Below are positions 44,700 to 54,609 of a DNA stretch of 64,000 nucleotides, one piece after another. The position numbers and the translations under genes were made by a program. The DNA lies in assembly GCA_964007475.1 (NCBI GenBank), contig OZ023275.1:33723381-33787380 (forward strand), given 5' to 3'. Source of the DNA: Hybos culiciformis. Lineage: Eukaryota; Arthropoda; Insecta; Diptera; Hybotidae. The notes under the pieces are model-generated. The model saw only the letters and a list, made by a program, of their open reading frames with translations, ran no database searches and was not told the origin of the DNA. Every line of letters starts with the position of its first letter. Positions within the stretch are counted from its first letter, which is position 1.

Positions 44700-45667
44700 G
44701 GATATTTAATGAGTTTAATATCAGTTATTTCATTTTGGCATTTTTTTATTCGTGAGTTGGAACTTTCTTTGGATACGAATTACATAATTCTAATGTTCTT
44801 AATTGTCATCATGGGTAATTTTTGTTCATGAAATTATTTCAATTATTTATTCATTTACATTTGTTTAGGATTAGGCTACACATTTTCGGCATGTACTTGC
44901 TGTTTGGCAAGTTTGGCATTCATAATGTTCTTTGGAAAAAGAGAAAGAAGTTATTTACGTGCCTTGGCGTTTACTCTAATTATAATCGGACCGATGTATT
45001 GCTTAACATTAAAGAGGTTTTTCGGGTGTTTACATGTTCTACCGTTTTAACGTATAATGTAACTAAAACTCGGTTTGATTTGATGACCAAACCTTTTCGC
45101 AATGATTTCACACATATAAAGAATAATTCAGGAGAAATGAAGGAAGTGTTTGGAAAAGTACAAATAGATGTTAGTCCAATTAAAAGAGAAATTGAAGAAA
45201 AAGATACAATAATGAAAAATAACCAAACAATAGATAATAAGAAAGTTGGAAATTATCAAACGAGAATTAATAATAGAGAACATGAATTAAATCAAAGCGA
45301 ATTCAGATGTATAAAAAAATATACAAATTTAAAATTGAGAATCGATGTAAAAACTTCTAGCAGAGGGTCAAAAACGTTGTAAACAAGCATTTTCAGAAGC
45401 TTACGATACTTGTGCCGACAGTTTTCCTAATTTAATGAATTTTGCTATTTGTTGGCCACTTAAAATTAATTTTGCCTGTAATATGGAAATATTAGACAAA
45501 AAAAATGTATCAAATTTATGTAACACCGGGAAATTAATCAATGAAACATTTGGTCATAATTATGTAGAACTGATGGCATTGAAAGACTAATTTGACAGTA
45601 GAAACTCTAAAATCTTAATAAATGTAACAGATTTGCGCGAGGAAGACTTAATACATGAAGAAATAAA
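44700..45667 (+). pseudogene. DC-STAMP domain protein, two exons (copy 3)
   Basis: This is the most complete copy. The upstream transmembrane exon (FWHFFIRELELSLDTNY, donor after 44814) is present, followed by the main exon 44869-45667. The frame break after IIIGP and the stop after MALKD are as in copies 1 and 2. The 3' end reads DLREEDLIHEEIK before GTAAG, eight bases longer than the other copies and giving a better reading frame. Copy 3 therefore preserves the older state. Confidence 0.7.
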
Positions 45668-46556
45668 GTAAGAAATACAATTTTTTGATTTAAAATTCTC
45701 GTGCACAAATAATTTCGGCAAATATCGAAGGTAAAATGATTGAAAATTTCTGAAAATCGTAATTCTAAAACTTTAACCTTTCACGAACTTCAGAACCCTT
45801 CCAGCTGAATATAATATTCGGGGAAATATTAAAAAATCTCGAGATAGCATAAAAACTCAAATTTATACCACTAAATTTAATTTATAATATTTTTTTCTAA
45901 TTGGTTTGGTTTAGCCTGATTTCTTATTATAAATTATAATAATATCCTGTATAATTTTTCTTGCAATATAGCATCATCTTCTGCATTTAATCCATTCTTG
46001 TATTCAGTTCCATATAAAAATCAAAAAGTTCTAAATTTTTTCCTGAAATCCAAGAGCTCCGCGGAAATGAGGTTGAAGAACAGTGCTCTATAAAATTACT
46101 TTTACCAATATTCTTGGAAAAAAATCTATCATTTCGGACCAATCGCAACTCGAACGATTGCCCAAAAAAAAAATTTTGGAACCAAAATTTTAAAAGAGGG
46201 AATTTCGGAAAACGACCTTTGAAACGACAATTTGTTTTTACGTATAAAGTTCAGAAATTTATATCAATTCAAATACATTTTTTTTTCTAGAGTAACTCAG
46301 TCTAAAAAAGAGAATATTTAAAAAAATTATTTTTATATCAGAAAAATTTTTAAAATTTATGTTTTTGAGAGTTTTAATGAGTAAGATTAATTAAAATTTT
46401 TGAAGTTTATACATATTCAGCCGCGTTTGATGATTTTTGGTAGAGGGTAAAAATCCATTTTCGAATAGAATTTTTCTGAGAATCGTCATCATTTTTCCCA
46501 GAAAAATAAGAATAAGAATACTTATTTTTTTATTATATTTAAGAAACCCAAAATCA

Positions 46557-46860
46557 TATGGATAATATGGCTTAATGGCTAGAACATCAGACTGTAAGTC
46601 TGAAGGTGCCTGGTTCGATTCCCAATGACAAGGTCTTGTAATTTCAAATATATGTATATATAGGGCCCAATATTGCAAGCCAAAAAATTAAATATCCTCC
46701 TACCAATAAAAAAAAAATTTTTGTTTCTTAAACCTATTATTATGTTCAAAAAAATTAAAAAATTTAAAAAAAGAATGTATTCTTTGGGATCGGACCTGAC
46801 ACCTTCACTCTCATAGTCTGATGTTCTAGCCACTAAGCCATATAGTCCATATGATTTTGG
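46557..46860. repeat. Inverted pair of tRNA-like modules, copy 3
   Basis: The plus-strand module (about 46557-46630) keeps the Tyr-like CTGTAAG anticodon loop and GGTTCGATTCC. The minus-strand module (about 46790-46860) faces it. The arrangement matches 6027-6317, and the B box differs by single bases. Confidence 0.6.
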
Positions 46861-47290
46861 CTTTCTAAAATATAATAAAAATATTCTAATAAACCATTCA
46901 TTTTTTTGTTTTTATTTTATTCTTGTGGGAGAATAAGAATAATCAAAAAAGAAAAACAATAAGAATACTCAAAAAACTACGAGAATAAGAATACTCAAAA
47001 AACGAATTTAAAAAATAAACACAAAAAAAAAAGTGCCTTTACAAAGTACAGAGCTTTCATATTATTTAGGAAAATAAATCAAAAATATTTTTTGTATTTT
47101 TTTAGAAAGCTAAATACATAGACAATATAGCTTAGTGGTAGAACATCAGACTGTATTCCCAATGATGAGATTTTTGTGAAATATTTTAATTTTTTTTTTC
47201 ATAATAATTAATTTTTTTGAGATATTTAAACAAACCAAAATGTTTTTATCAGCCACTAATTTATCATTTTTTTTTAATTTTCTATATACA

Positions 47291-48049
47291 CAAGGCACGT
47301 TAAACAGGCAATGCTGTTGAAAACAGTATTTGTATTAGTAAGTACCTATCAAACTTGATTTGTTTTGATTTTTGTATACAAAATTAAAAAAAATCAAAGG
47401 TACACGAAAAAATATTTAATTTTTATTTATTTCAATTTGATTTAGGACATTGATAAGTAAGTATATTTTAAGTAATTAGTTAAAGTTTCAATTGTTATTT
47501 CTTGAATTTCAAATGAAAGTACCAAAATTTCGTATTTTTAATTCAATCTCAAGACATTCAAAAATTCTCCATCGGACAAAAAAAAATTAGTAAACTTTTA
47601 AGGCAGGAACTGAATCTTTAAAATAAAAAAATAAATATGCCTAGCTATTTCTCACGAAAAAAAGTGACCAAACCTAGAAAGACACCCCAACAAGGAATAG
47701 AATAAATGAATTTAAGGGAAAACGCCCGTGAACAAATTCTGTTTGTAAAAAATATAAAGAAAATGTATATATATTTCTATACATTTTCTTTATATTTCTA
47801 TACATTTTCTTTATAAATTTTTAAATTACTAATTCTGTAATTTAATGTATGTTATGATTTTTTTTGTCTTTAAATAAATCATAATGCCAATATAATTTTT
47901 TTTTTATTTATTTTCGATTTTTTAAGCATGAACATTTTTTATGTAATCTTTAATAAGGACCCCTTCTAAAAATGAGAATAAATTTTGATAGGTACTTTAT
48001 TTGACATCTAATTTTATGATAGCCATGGCTTGATATTAACGTGGCTTTG
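47291..48049. mobile_element. hAT-like non-autonomous element, copy 3
   Basis: This is the same insertion as at 26000-26759, at the same site and in the same orientation. It is therefore shared by descent between copies 2 and 3, not an independent insertion. Confidence 0.75.
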
Positions 48050-48445
48050 ATATACATATTCTATATACATATTCTATATACACATTCTATTTTTGAAGCA
48101 AAACACAGAGCTAAGTAAAATTGTAGCAAATTTGGTGGAAAGGTTATTTTTTGGTTCAAAAAAATTTGCAAATTAGGCGCTCTTTGATTTTTTATTTTAA
48201 TTTATATAAATAGAAAAAACTTTTAATTAATAAATAGTGTTTTATAATTTCATAATACAAAATGTAGCTAAAAACTTATTTGAGAACTTAGTTGAAAACT
48301 GTAAAATTTCATATATGAATTAATGCAATTGAATATTGCTATAAAATGGATGTAAAAAATATTGGTCGCACTAAACTCGTTACAAATAATTTTATTAAAG
48401 CCTTGATAAACAACATAGGTATATTTTGGCATTGATAGTATAGAT

Positions 48446-48875
48446 CAGTGTTTCTCAACCTTAGGGTCGCGACCCGAATTTGGGTCGCGAAAGATTTTCA
48501 ATGGGTCGTTTTAATGGGAAAATTCTATTACAAATGCTACATTTATATTTTTTCAAAAATAATAAAATATTTGGATTATGTAAGAAGAATTAATCTATAC
48601 ATCTATTTTCTAACAGATTGCTCTGTTTTTAGATTGATAATAATAAAACAGCTTTTAAAATTCATTCGCTTTAAACAAATCGAACGAAAAAAATGAATGT
48701 GTCAACAACATATTATAAGTCGTTAAAATAAAAATAAATAAAACATTTTAAAGGTGTCTTTCTAGCTTGTCATCAAATTTTTCAGATTTCGTCGCGTTAT
48801 TTTTCACATTGAGGGTCGCGTTATTTTGTATTCATATTTTATAGGTCGCAATAGTAGAAAGGTTGAGAAACGCTG
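48446..48875. mobile_element. hAT-type MITE, private to copy 3
   Basis: The 430-bp element has inverted ends CAGTGTTTCTCAACCTT and AAGGTTGAGAAACGCTG and an exact 8-bp duplication GTATAGAT (48438-48445 and 48876-48883). Copies 1 and 2 have the uninterrupted site. GGGTCGCGACCC and GGGTCGCG motifs near the ends are typical of Charlie-like hAT ends. The 82-codon open frame inside shows no transposase domain. Confidence 0.9.
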
Positions 48876-49294
48876 GTATAGATATCGATCAAGTAATTTA
48901 TCATTATAGGTTTTGCCGGCTCAAAATATGCAAAAAAAAATTTTTTCGAAATAGATAGCTCCGTTGAAATAAAGATTACCTGCCCAAAAATTTTGGGTAC
49001 AGAGCTACGGTTAGGGTTTTCCCGGCTCAAAATATGCAAAAAAAAATTTTTCAAAATAGGTAGCTCTGGTGAAATAAAGATTACCAGACCAACATTTTGG
49101 GTAGGAATTCATAATTATCGTACTTTGCGGCTGCCTGGCACTTCCAGACTTTTTTTAATTTCAAATATATGTATATATAGGGCCCAATATTACAAGCAAA
49201 AAAATTACATATCCTACCAATAACAAAATTTTTATTTCTTAAACCTCTTATTATGTTCAAAAAAATTAAAAAATTAAAAAAAAAATGTATTCTT

Positions 49295-49361
49295 TGGGAA
49301 TCAAACCTGACACCCTTACTCTCATAGTCTGATGTTCTAGCCACTAAGCCATATCGTCCAT
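49295..49361 (-). repeat. tRNA-like module in left arm, copy 3
   Basis: This is the equivalent of 8096-8161. Here the B box reads TTTGATTCCC, one base worse than in copies 1 and 2. Confidence 0.55.
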
Positions 49362-49423
49362 ATGATTTTGGCTTTCTAAAATATAATTAAAAAATTCTAA
49401 TGACATTTTATTATAAGTTATAA

Positions 49424-49440
49424 TGTGCAGTGCAATTTTT
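49424..49440. other. Empty errantivirus target site in copy 3
   Basis: TAATGTGCAGTGCAATT is uninterrupted here. In copies 1 and 2 the errantivirus splits this sequence with AGTG on both sides. This fixes the exact element boundaries and shows that copy 3 never received, or precisely lacks, the insertion. Confidence 0.9.
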
Positions 49441-49489
49441 CCCTCTTTTTTATTATCTAATATGTTTGTAAACGATTTGCGGACAGTTC

Positions 49490-49711
49490 ACCGAAAATCA
49501 ATTCACCGTATAGCAATTCACCGAATAGCAATTCACCGAAAAACGAGAGGGGGTGGGGGCCGGCGGGCGGGCGGACTGGTGGTTGGTCAGTAGGATCCCA
49601 CTGACCAACCACCAGTCCGCACGCCCACCGGCCTCTCGTTTTTCGGTGAAATCCACTGACCAACCACCAGTCCGCACGCCCACCGGCCTCTCGTTTTTCG
49701 GTGAATTGACG
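49490..49711. repeat. Fold-back core, copy 3, partly duplicated before the gap
   Basis: A short CAATTCACCG array is followed by a GC-rich core. A segment of about 65 bp (CCACTGACCAACCACCAGTC through CTCTCGTTTTTCGGTGAA) then appears twice in tandem before the N run. Palindromic GC-rich DNA probably caused the assembly break. Confidence 0.75.
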
Positions 49712-49911
49712 NNNNNNNNNNNNNNNNNNNNNNNNNNNNNNNNNNNNNNNNNNNNNNNNNNNNNNNNNNNNNNNNNNNNNNNNNNNNNNNNNNNNNNNNN
49801 NNNNNNNNNNNNNNNNNNNNNNNNNNNNNNNNNNNNNNNNNNNNNNNNNNNNNNNNNNNNNNNNNNNNNNNNNNNNNNNNNNNNNNNNNNNNNNNNNNNN
49901 NNNNNNNNNNN
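49712..49911. other. Assembly gap (200 N)
   Basis: Exactly 200 undetermined bases, a placeholder length. Distance, order and orientation across it are not established by the sequence. Confidence 0.98.
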
Positions 49912-50545
49912 TAATGCGACACTTCGCAAAAAGATATTTCTCAAAATACCAATTCACAACATTATATTAATTGAGACACTTCGCAAAAGTATAGTTTTAC
50001 AAATTTTTTTATATTGCACAAATATGATGAATAGAATATTAAAGGTTTTTTTTAACTGTAAAAAAAAAAGCATGTAGGATTTTATACGCTCATGGATCAA
50101 ATCCGAAAAGAAATATTGTATGTAACGGCTAAAATAAAAAAATTTGAAATGGGTGGGCCACCAGCAGTAAAAAAAAACAAAATATTACTTAAAAGATAAA
50201 AAAATTGAAAATTTTTTGAAAAGAAAAGACGATTATAGGGAACTCAAACTATTATTTTTGATTGCCGAGAATTTAAAATTAAAATAACTTTTTTAAATAA
50301 AAATATTAATTTTCTAATATGTACATACTGGTTATGTACGTATTGAATATTAAAAAAAATATATATGAAGTATTAATTTTTTAATATTATTTCTTATATT
50401 TACAAACTGGATTTGTATTAACTATATTAAAAAAAAAGATATTAAAAATTCAATAAAATTTCTTAAAATTAAAATGCATATAATTGGAATTGTTTAATTT
50501 AATAATATGCATTTATGATAATGCAACATATTTTACTGCATGCTA
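49912..50545. other. AT-rich non-coding segment after the gap
   Basis: It begins with ACACTTCGCAAAA repeats related to the fold-back array at 50546-50830. The rest is AT-rich with no recognised gene. Confidence 0.5.
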
Positions 50546-50830
50546 AATATACATTTCGCAACTACCCTTTTTGGCGTAATTCACATTTCGCGCGCGCGCG
50601 CGAAATGTGAATTACGCCAAAAAGGGTAGTTGCGAAATGTATATTTTGCCAAAAGTAGCAGTTGCGAAATGTCCTTATGCTAACTGGAAAGTTGTTAACT
50701 GTCTCATTAGGCTAAAGCGAACGTTTGTTAACTATCCGTTTTGCGAAATGGTTCTTTTGCGAAGTGTCTTTTTTGACAAATGGAATTAGGCAAAATGTCT
50801 TTTTGCGAAATGTCTTTCGGCGATTCGGGT
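50546..50830. repeat. Fold-back array of TTGCGAAATGT with near-perfect palindrome
   Basis: The palindrome 50546-50646 (centre in a run of seven CG dinucleotides) pairs ATACATTTCGCAACTACCC with its complement over about 50 bp per arm. It is followed to 50830 by degenerate TTTTGCGAAATGTC reiterations in one orientation. Motif style parallels the other fold-back arrays here. No target duplication was identified. Confidence 0.8.
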
Positions 50831-50837
50831 AACACCC

Positions 50838-51054
50838 ATTTATCGTATGTGAGTAAAAACGAATGTTGGCCGTACAAAATGTAGGTGAACTGACATAACT
50901 GCGAATATCCTACTGACCAACCGCCCTCTCGCCCGCCGCCCTGCTGCCCCCCTTCCTCTTTTGCATAGAACACAAAATTTTATCGGAGATATTGTGAGGT
51001 CTATGTGTCTACCTCACAAATATTTTATCTTTTTTACTCACATACGATAAATAG
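50838..51054. repeat. Small fold-back with GC-rich core
   Basis: ATTTATCGTATGTGAGTAAA at 50838 and its complement at about 51032-51054 flank a core (50905-50965) containing ATCCTACTGACCAACCGCCC, CTCTCGCCCGCC and CCCCCCTTCCTC. The core resembles that of the CGGTGAATTGC elements. Confidence 0.7.
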
Positions 51055-51295
51055 TGTCGTTTTAAAAACGACATTATTCATACGATAAAAAAACGACATT
51101 GTTCATACGATAAATAATGTCGTTTTAAAAGCGACATTATTTATACAAAAAAAACACGACATTATTTATCGTATGAATAATGTCGTTTTTTTTTTGTATA
51201 AATAATGTCGCTTTCAAACGACATTATTTATCGTATGAACAATGTCGTTTTTCTCGTATAAATTATGTCCGTATAAATTATTTCGGAGTGCGTAG
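51005..51295. repeat. AATGTCGTTTT fold-back array, left
   Basis: This self-complementary array of ACGACATTATTTATAC and ATCGTATGAATAATGTCG units contains several nested inverted repeats. An inverted relative is at 53862-54107; both have GTGTCTACCTCACAAAT or its complement at the outer edge. Confidence 0.8.
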
Positions 51296-53179
51296 ATGGG
51301 TATATATAAAAATAATTCTGGCTAAATTGCAGTTTACGTGTAAAAGCCCTGATTTGGTAGAGGTACCTTATTCATCAAACCCCCAAACCACTAAGATTTT
51401 TGGGGGAAAAGTCCACATTTTAGAGAGAGGAAATTCAAGCTATGTAGGTAGATACCTATCTGGCTAAATGTACACAATTTTTGAAGGATCTGGAAAAAAA
51501 TGGCGAGGATTGAATGCAAGATATGAATGCAAATGATTTTAGTGAATTATTCACAGGAAGGAAGTTTAGCAAAGACTGGGACAACAAAATCAATCCATTG
51601 TATAAGTTAATTTATTTTATAATCAGAATATGACATAATTTGAAAAATGAAATTAAAGTCCCAAAGTTATTTAAACATTAACTTTATATTTTAATCTTAT
51701 ATTTTTAGCCTTCAACTTCACAGCAACTAAATTAAATAAATAGATTAAAATTTCACTAGAAACTTATGTAAAATGAATAATTGTAAAATATTTTTACTTT
51801 AAATTTTAGATTTAAATGAAAAATTATGATATCTGTTAGGGTTTAAGAGATAGATAATTGAAAAATTATAATATCTATTTAGAGCTAAAGAGATAAAGAA
51901 AATTAAAAATATATAAAAATATATAATAATTAATTTAACATAATCACCTGTCAATTTATATAATATATCCACATTTATTAGCATTAAGAATTAATTAACT
52001 TGACCTTATAATTAATTCTTTATGATAATGAAGACACAAATTGACAAGTTATTACATTATATTTTGTAAATTTAAGATAAAATGTATTTAATTTTTTGTG
52101 CTAAAAAAAAACAATTTTTATATGTTTTACGAATTTTAATTAAATTTTCATTCATTTACATAAACATATCATATCATATATCATAATACGATATACTTCG
52201 CCGAAAATCAATTAAACAAATAAAAAAAAAATGTATTTTTGCAGCTATTTTAAGATCAAGATCAAGGTTAAAAAATTTAAATAATAATAATAATTTGTGG
52301 TTATAAATATTTTATTTCCAAATATTAAAAATTTATGGTTTCAAAGATTTTTTTGTTTTGATTTAAATTTTTTTTATTTTGTTTGGTTTATAAATTCAAT
52401 TCAAATTGAAAACAGTTTCTTAATTTTTACAAAAATCTTTTATATTACTCTCTAAAAGATAATTTAAAAAACATATACAATTGTGAAATTTCTTTTGCTA
52501 CATTTACACCTAATGGAAAAACTGCCATTATGTAGCATTAATAACAAAAATTTTTTTATCTTTGTAATATTTAAATATTTTACTTTTATTAATTCTATAT
52601 AACAGGACATATTTTTCATTAAAATTATGTACGTTAATTATATATATGAATATGATGTATATTATTATAGGCATATATTTTATACCCATCATACTCTACA
52701 ATCAATGCATCGATGGTGTTGATGATAAACAATTTTTGAGTTTTCAGCCACAATATTAAGTAAATTATTTATTGAATAATCAATAAGTAAAAACATCATT
52801 TCTGTTGTAAATTCTAAAATAAATGTCAATAAATTTAGGTACAATGAATCCAATTCTTCTTGTGTATGTTGAGTTGAATCAACTATTTGCTTACGCTCAA
52901 ACTATAAAATGTGAAAGAAAAATATTGAATGAGTTTTCTTTTTTAGTATAAGTATGAAACAAAATAACCAGTTTACTTTCTTCAATGGAAGCAAGGATAT
53001 TTGATTTTTTGATTTCCTTCTTCTATCGATTCTTTCAAAATGCGAATTAATATAAATGTTATCAAAATCAATACGTCTCAGATTTTGTTTTTGATATGAA
53101 TAAGAAGCTAAAACTAAAATAATAAATAAAAATATCTAATAAATGCTCCAAATTATTTTAAATTAATCTTACTCATTAA
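51296..53179. other. AT-rich segment between fold-back arrays
   Basis: No gene, splice-supported exon or transposon domain was recognised on either strand. Short open frames (for example 51799-51984 minus) look like chance frames. Confidence 0.5.
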
Positions 53180-53861
53180 AACTCTCAAAACATAAATTTT
53201 ATAATTTTTTCTGATATAAACATAATTTTTTTTAAATATTCTCATTTTTAGACTGAGTTTTTTTACAAAGAATTTACTCTTTATCTTCATCATCTTGAAA
53301 TTTAATTTAGTTTAATAAAATTTTAGCAATGAACTAGAAAAAACATTTTATTTCTGAATTTCTGAACTTTATACGTAAAAACAAATTGTTTTCTAATAAG
53401 AAAGGTCGTTTTCCAAAATTCCTCTTTTAAAAATTTGGTTCCAAAAATTTTTTTTTTGGGCAATCGTTCGACTACCCAGAATATTGGAAAAGTAATTATA
53501 TGGAGCACTGTTCTTCAACCTCATTTCCGCGGAGCTCTTGAATTTCAGGAAAAAATTTAGAACTTTTTGATTTTTATATGGAACTGAATACAGCAATGAA
53601 TTAGATGCAGAAGATGATGTTATATTACAAGTACGAAAAATTATACAGGATATTATTATAATTTATAATAAGAAATCAGGCTAAACCAAAACAATTAGAA
53701 AAAAATATTATAAATTAAATTTAGTGGTATAAATTTGAGTTTTTGCTATCTCGAGATTTTTTAATATTTCCCCGAATATTATATTCAACTGGAAGGGTTC
53801 TGAAGTTCGTGAAAGGTTAAAGTTTTAGAATTACGATTTTCAGAAATTTTCGGCACTACGA

Positions 53862-54107
53862 AATAATTTATACGGACATAATTTATACGAGAAAAACGAC
53901 ATTGTTCATACGATAAATAATGTCGTTTGAAAGCGACATTATTTATACAAAAAAAAAACGACATTATTCATACATAAATAATGTCGTTTTTTTCTTTGTA
54001 TAAATAATGTCGCTTTTAAAACGACATTATTTATCGTATGAACAATGTCGTTTTTTTATCGTATGAATAATGTCATTTTTAAAACGATATTTGTGAGGTA
54101 GACACAC
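53862..54107. repeat. AATGTCGTTTT fold-back array, right
   Basis: This is the inverted relative of 51005-51295, starting at GAAATAATTTATACGG and ending ATTTGTGAGGTAGACAC. The two arrays bracket about 2.6 kb. They may be the ends of one composite element or two separate insertions. Just outside, GAAGGAGGCGCCGCAAATCT resembles the GC-rich core family. Confidence 0.75.
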
Positions 54108-54147
54108 GGGAAGGAGGGGAAGGAGGCGCCGCAAATCTCACTCCAAC

Positions 54148-54312
54148 TTTCTTATTATCTATTGTTCATTATTGTATCTTTTCTTCAATTTCTCTTTTAA
54201 TTGGACTAACAGCTATTTGTACTTTTCCAAACACTTCCTTCATTTCTGCTAAATTATTCTTTATATGTGTGAAAACATTGCGAAAAGGTTTGGTAATCAA
54301 ATCAAACCAGGT
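54148..54312 (-). pseudogene. DC-STAMP exon fragment in inverted copy
   Basis: On the minus strand this corresponds to the FDLxTKPFRNxFTHIKNN and KVQIxxSPIKREIEE part of the DC-STAMP exon. It is truncated on both sides by rearrangement, so it is a relic. Confidence 0.65.
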
Positions 54313-54609
54313 TTTAGTAAATTTTATAAATTGAAATTAAAGAAATTGCTTTTTATACATTGATCACGATGGTTATAAATTTAATAACTTTTGGAAATAA
54401 AAAAAATAACAATTCTATTATAATTTAAATGAAACGTGATCAGACTTTTTTTTTACTAAATTTAAAAGAAAAATAATAATAATATTTTATGGTGATTAAA
54501 ATTCTATTCTTTAAATTAAAGGTGACAATAGTTATAATTTTTTTAAAATTTTAAAATATTATTAATTAACTTTGTAGTCATATTGCTTTCGTTTTCTTAT
54601 ATTGATGGA

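Larger units (their letters stand above)
40680..49711. repeat. Tandem unit copy 3, truncated at assembly gap
   Basis: This third head-to-tail copy covers the galectin end through the left arm and core of the giant inverted repeat, then stops at the N gap. It has no errantivirus: the uninterrupted insertion site is visible around 49429-49440. It carries a private 430-bp hAT-type MITE (48446-48875) and retains both upstream DC-STAMP exon candidates that copies 1 and 2 each lack in part. Confidence 0.92.

Noticed and set aside
1..49711. The whole array as a piRNA cluster like flamenco
   Set aside because: Nested errantivirus copies are suggestive, but nothing in the sequence shows a promoter, strand bias of insertions or small RNAs. 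It is left as an untested idea.
49457..50077. Long open frames spanning the N run
   Set aside because: They consist mostly of undetermined bases and have no evidential value.
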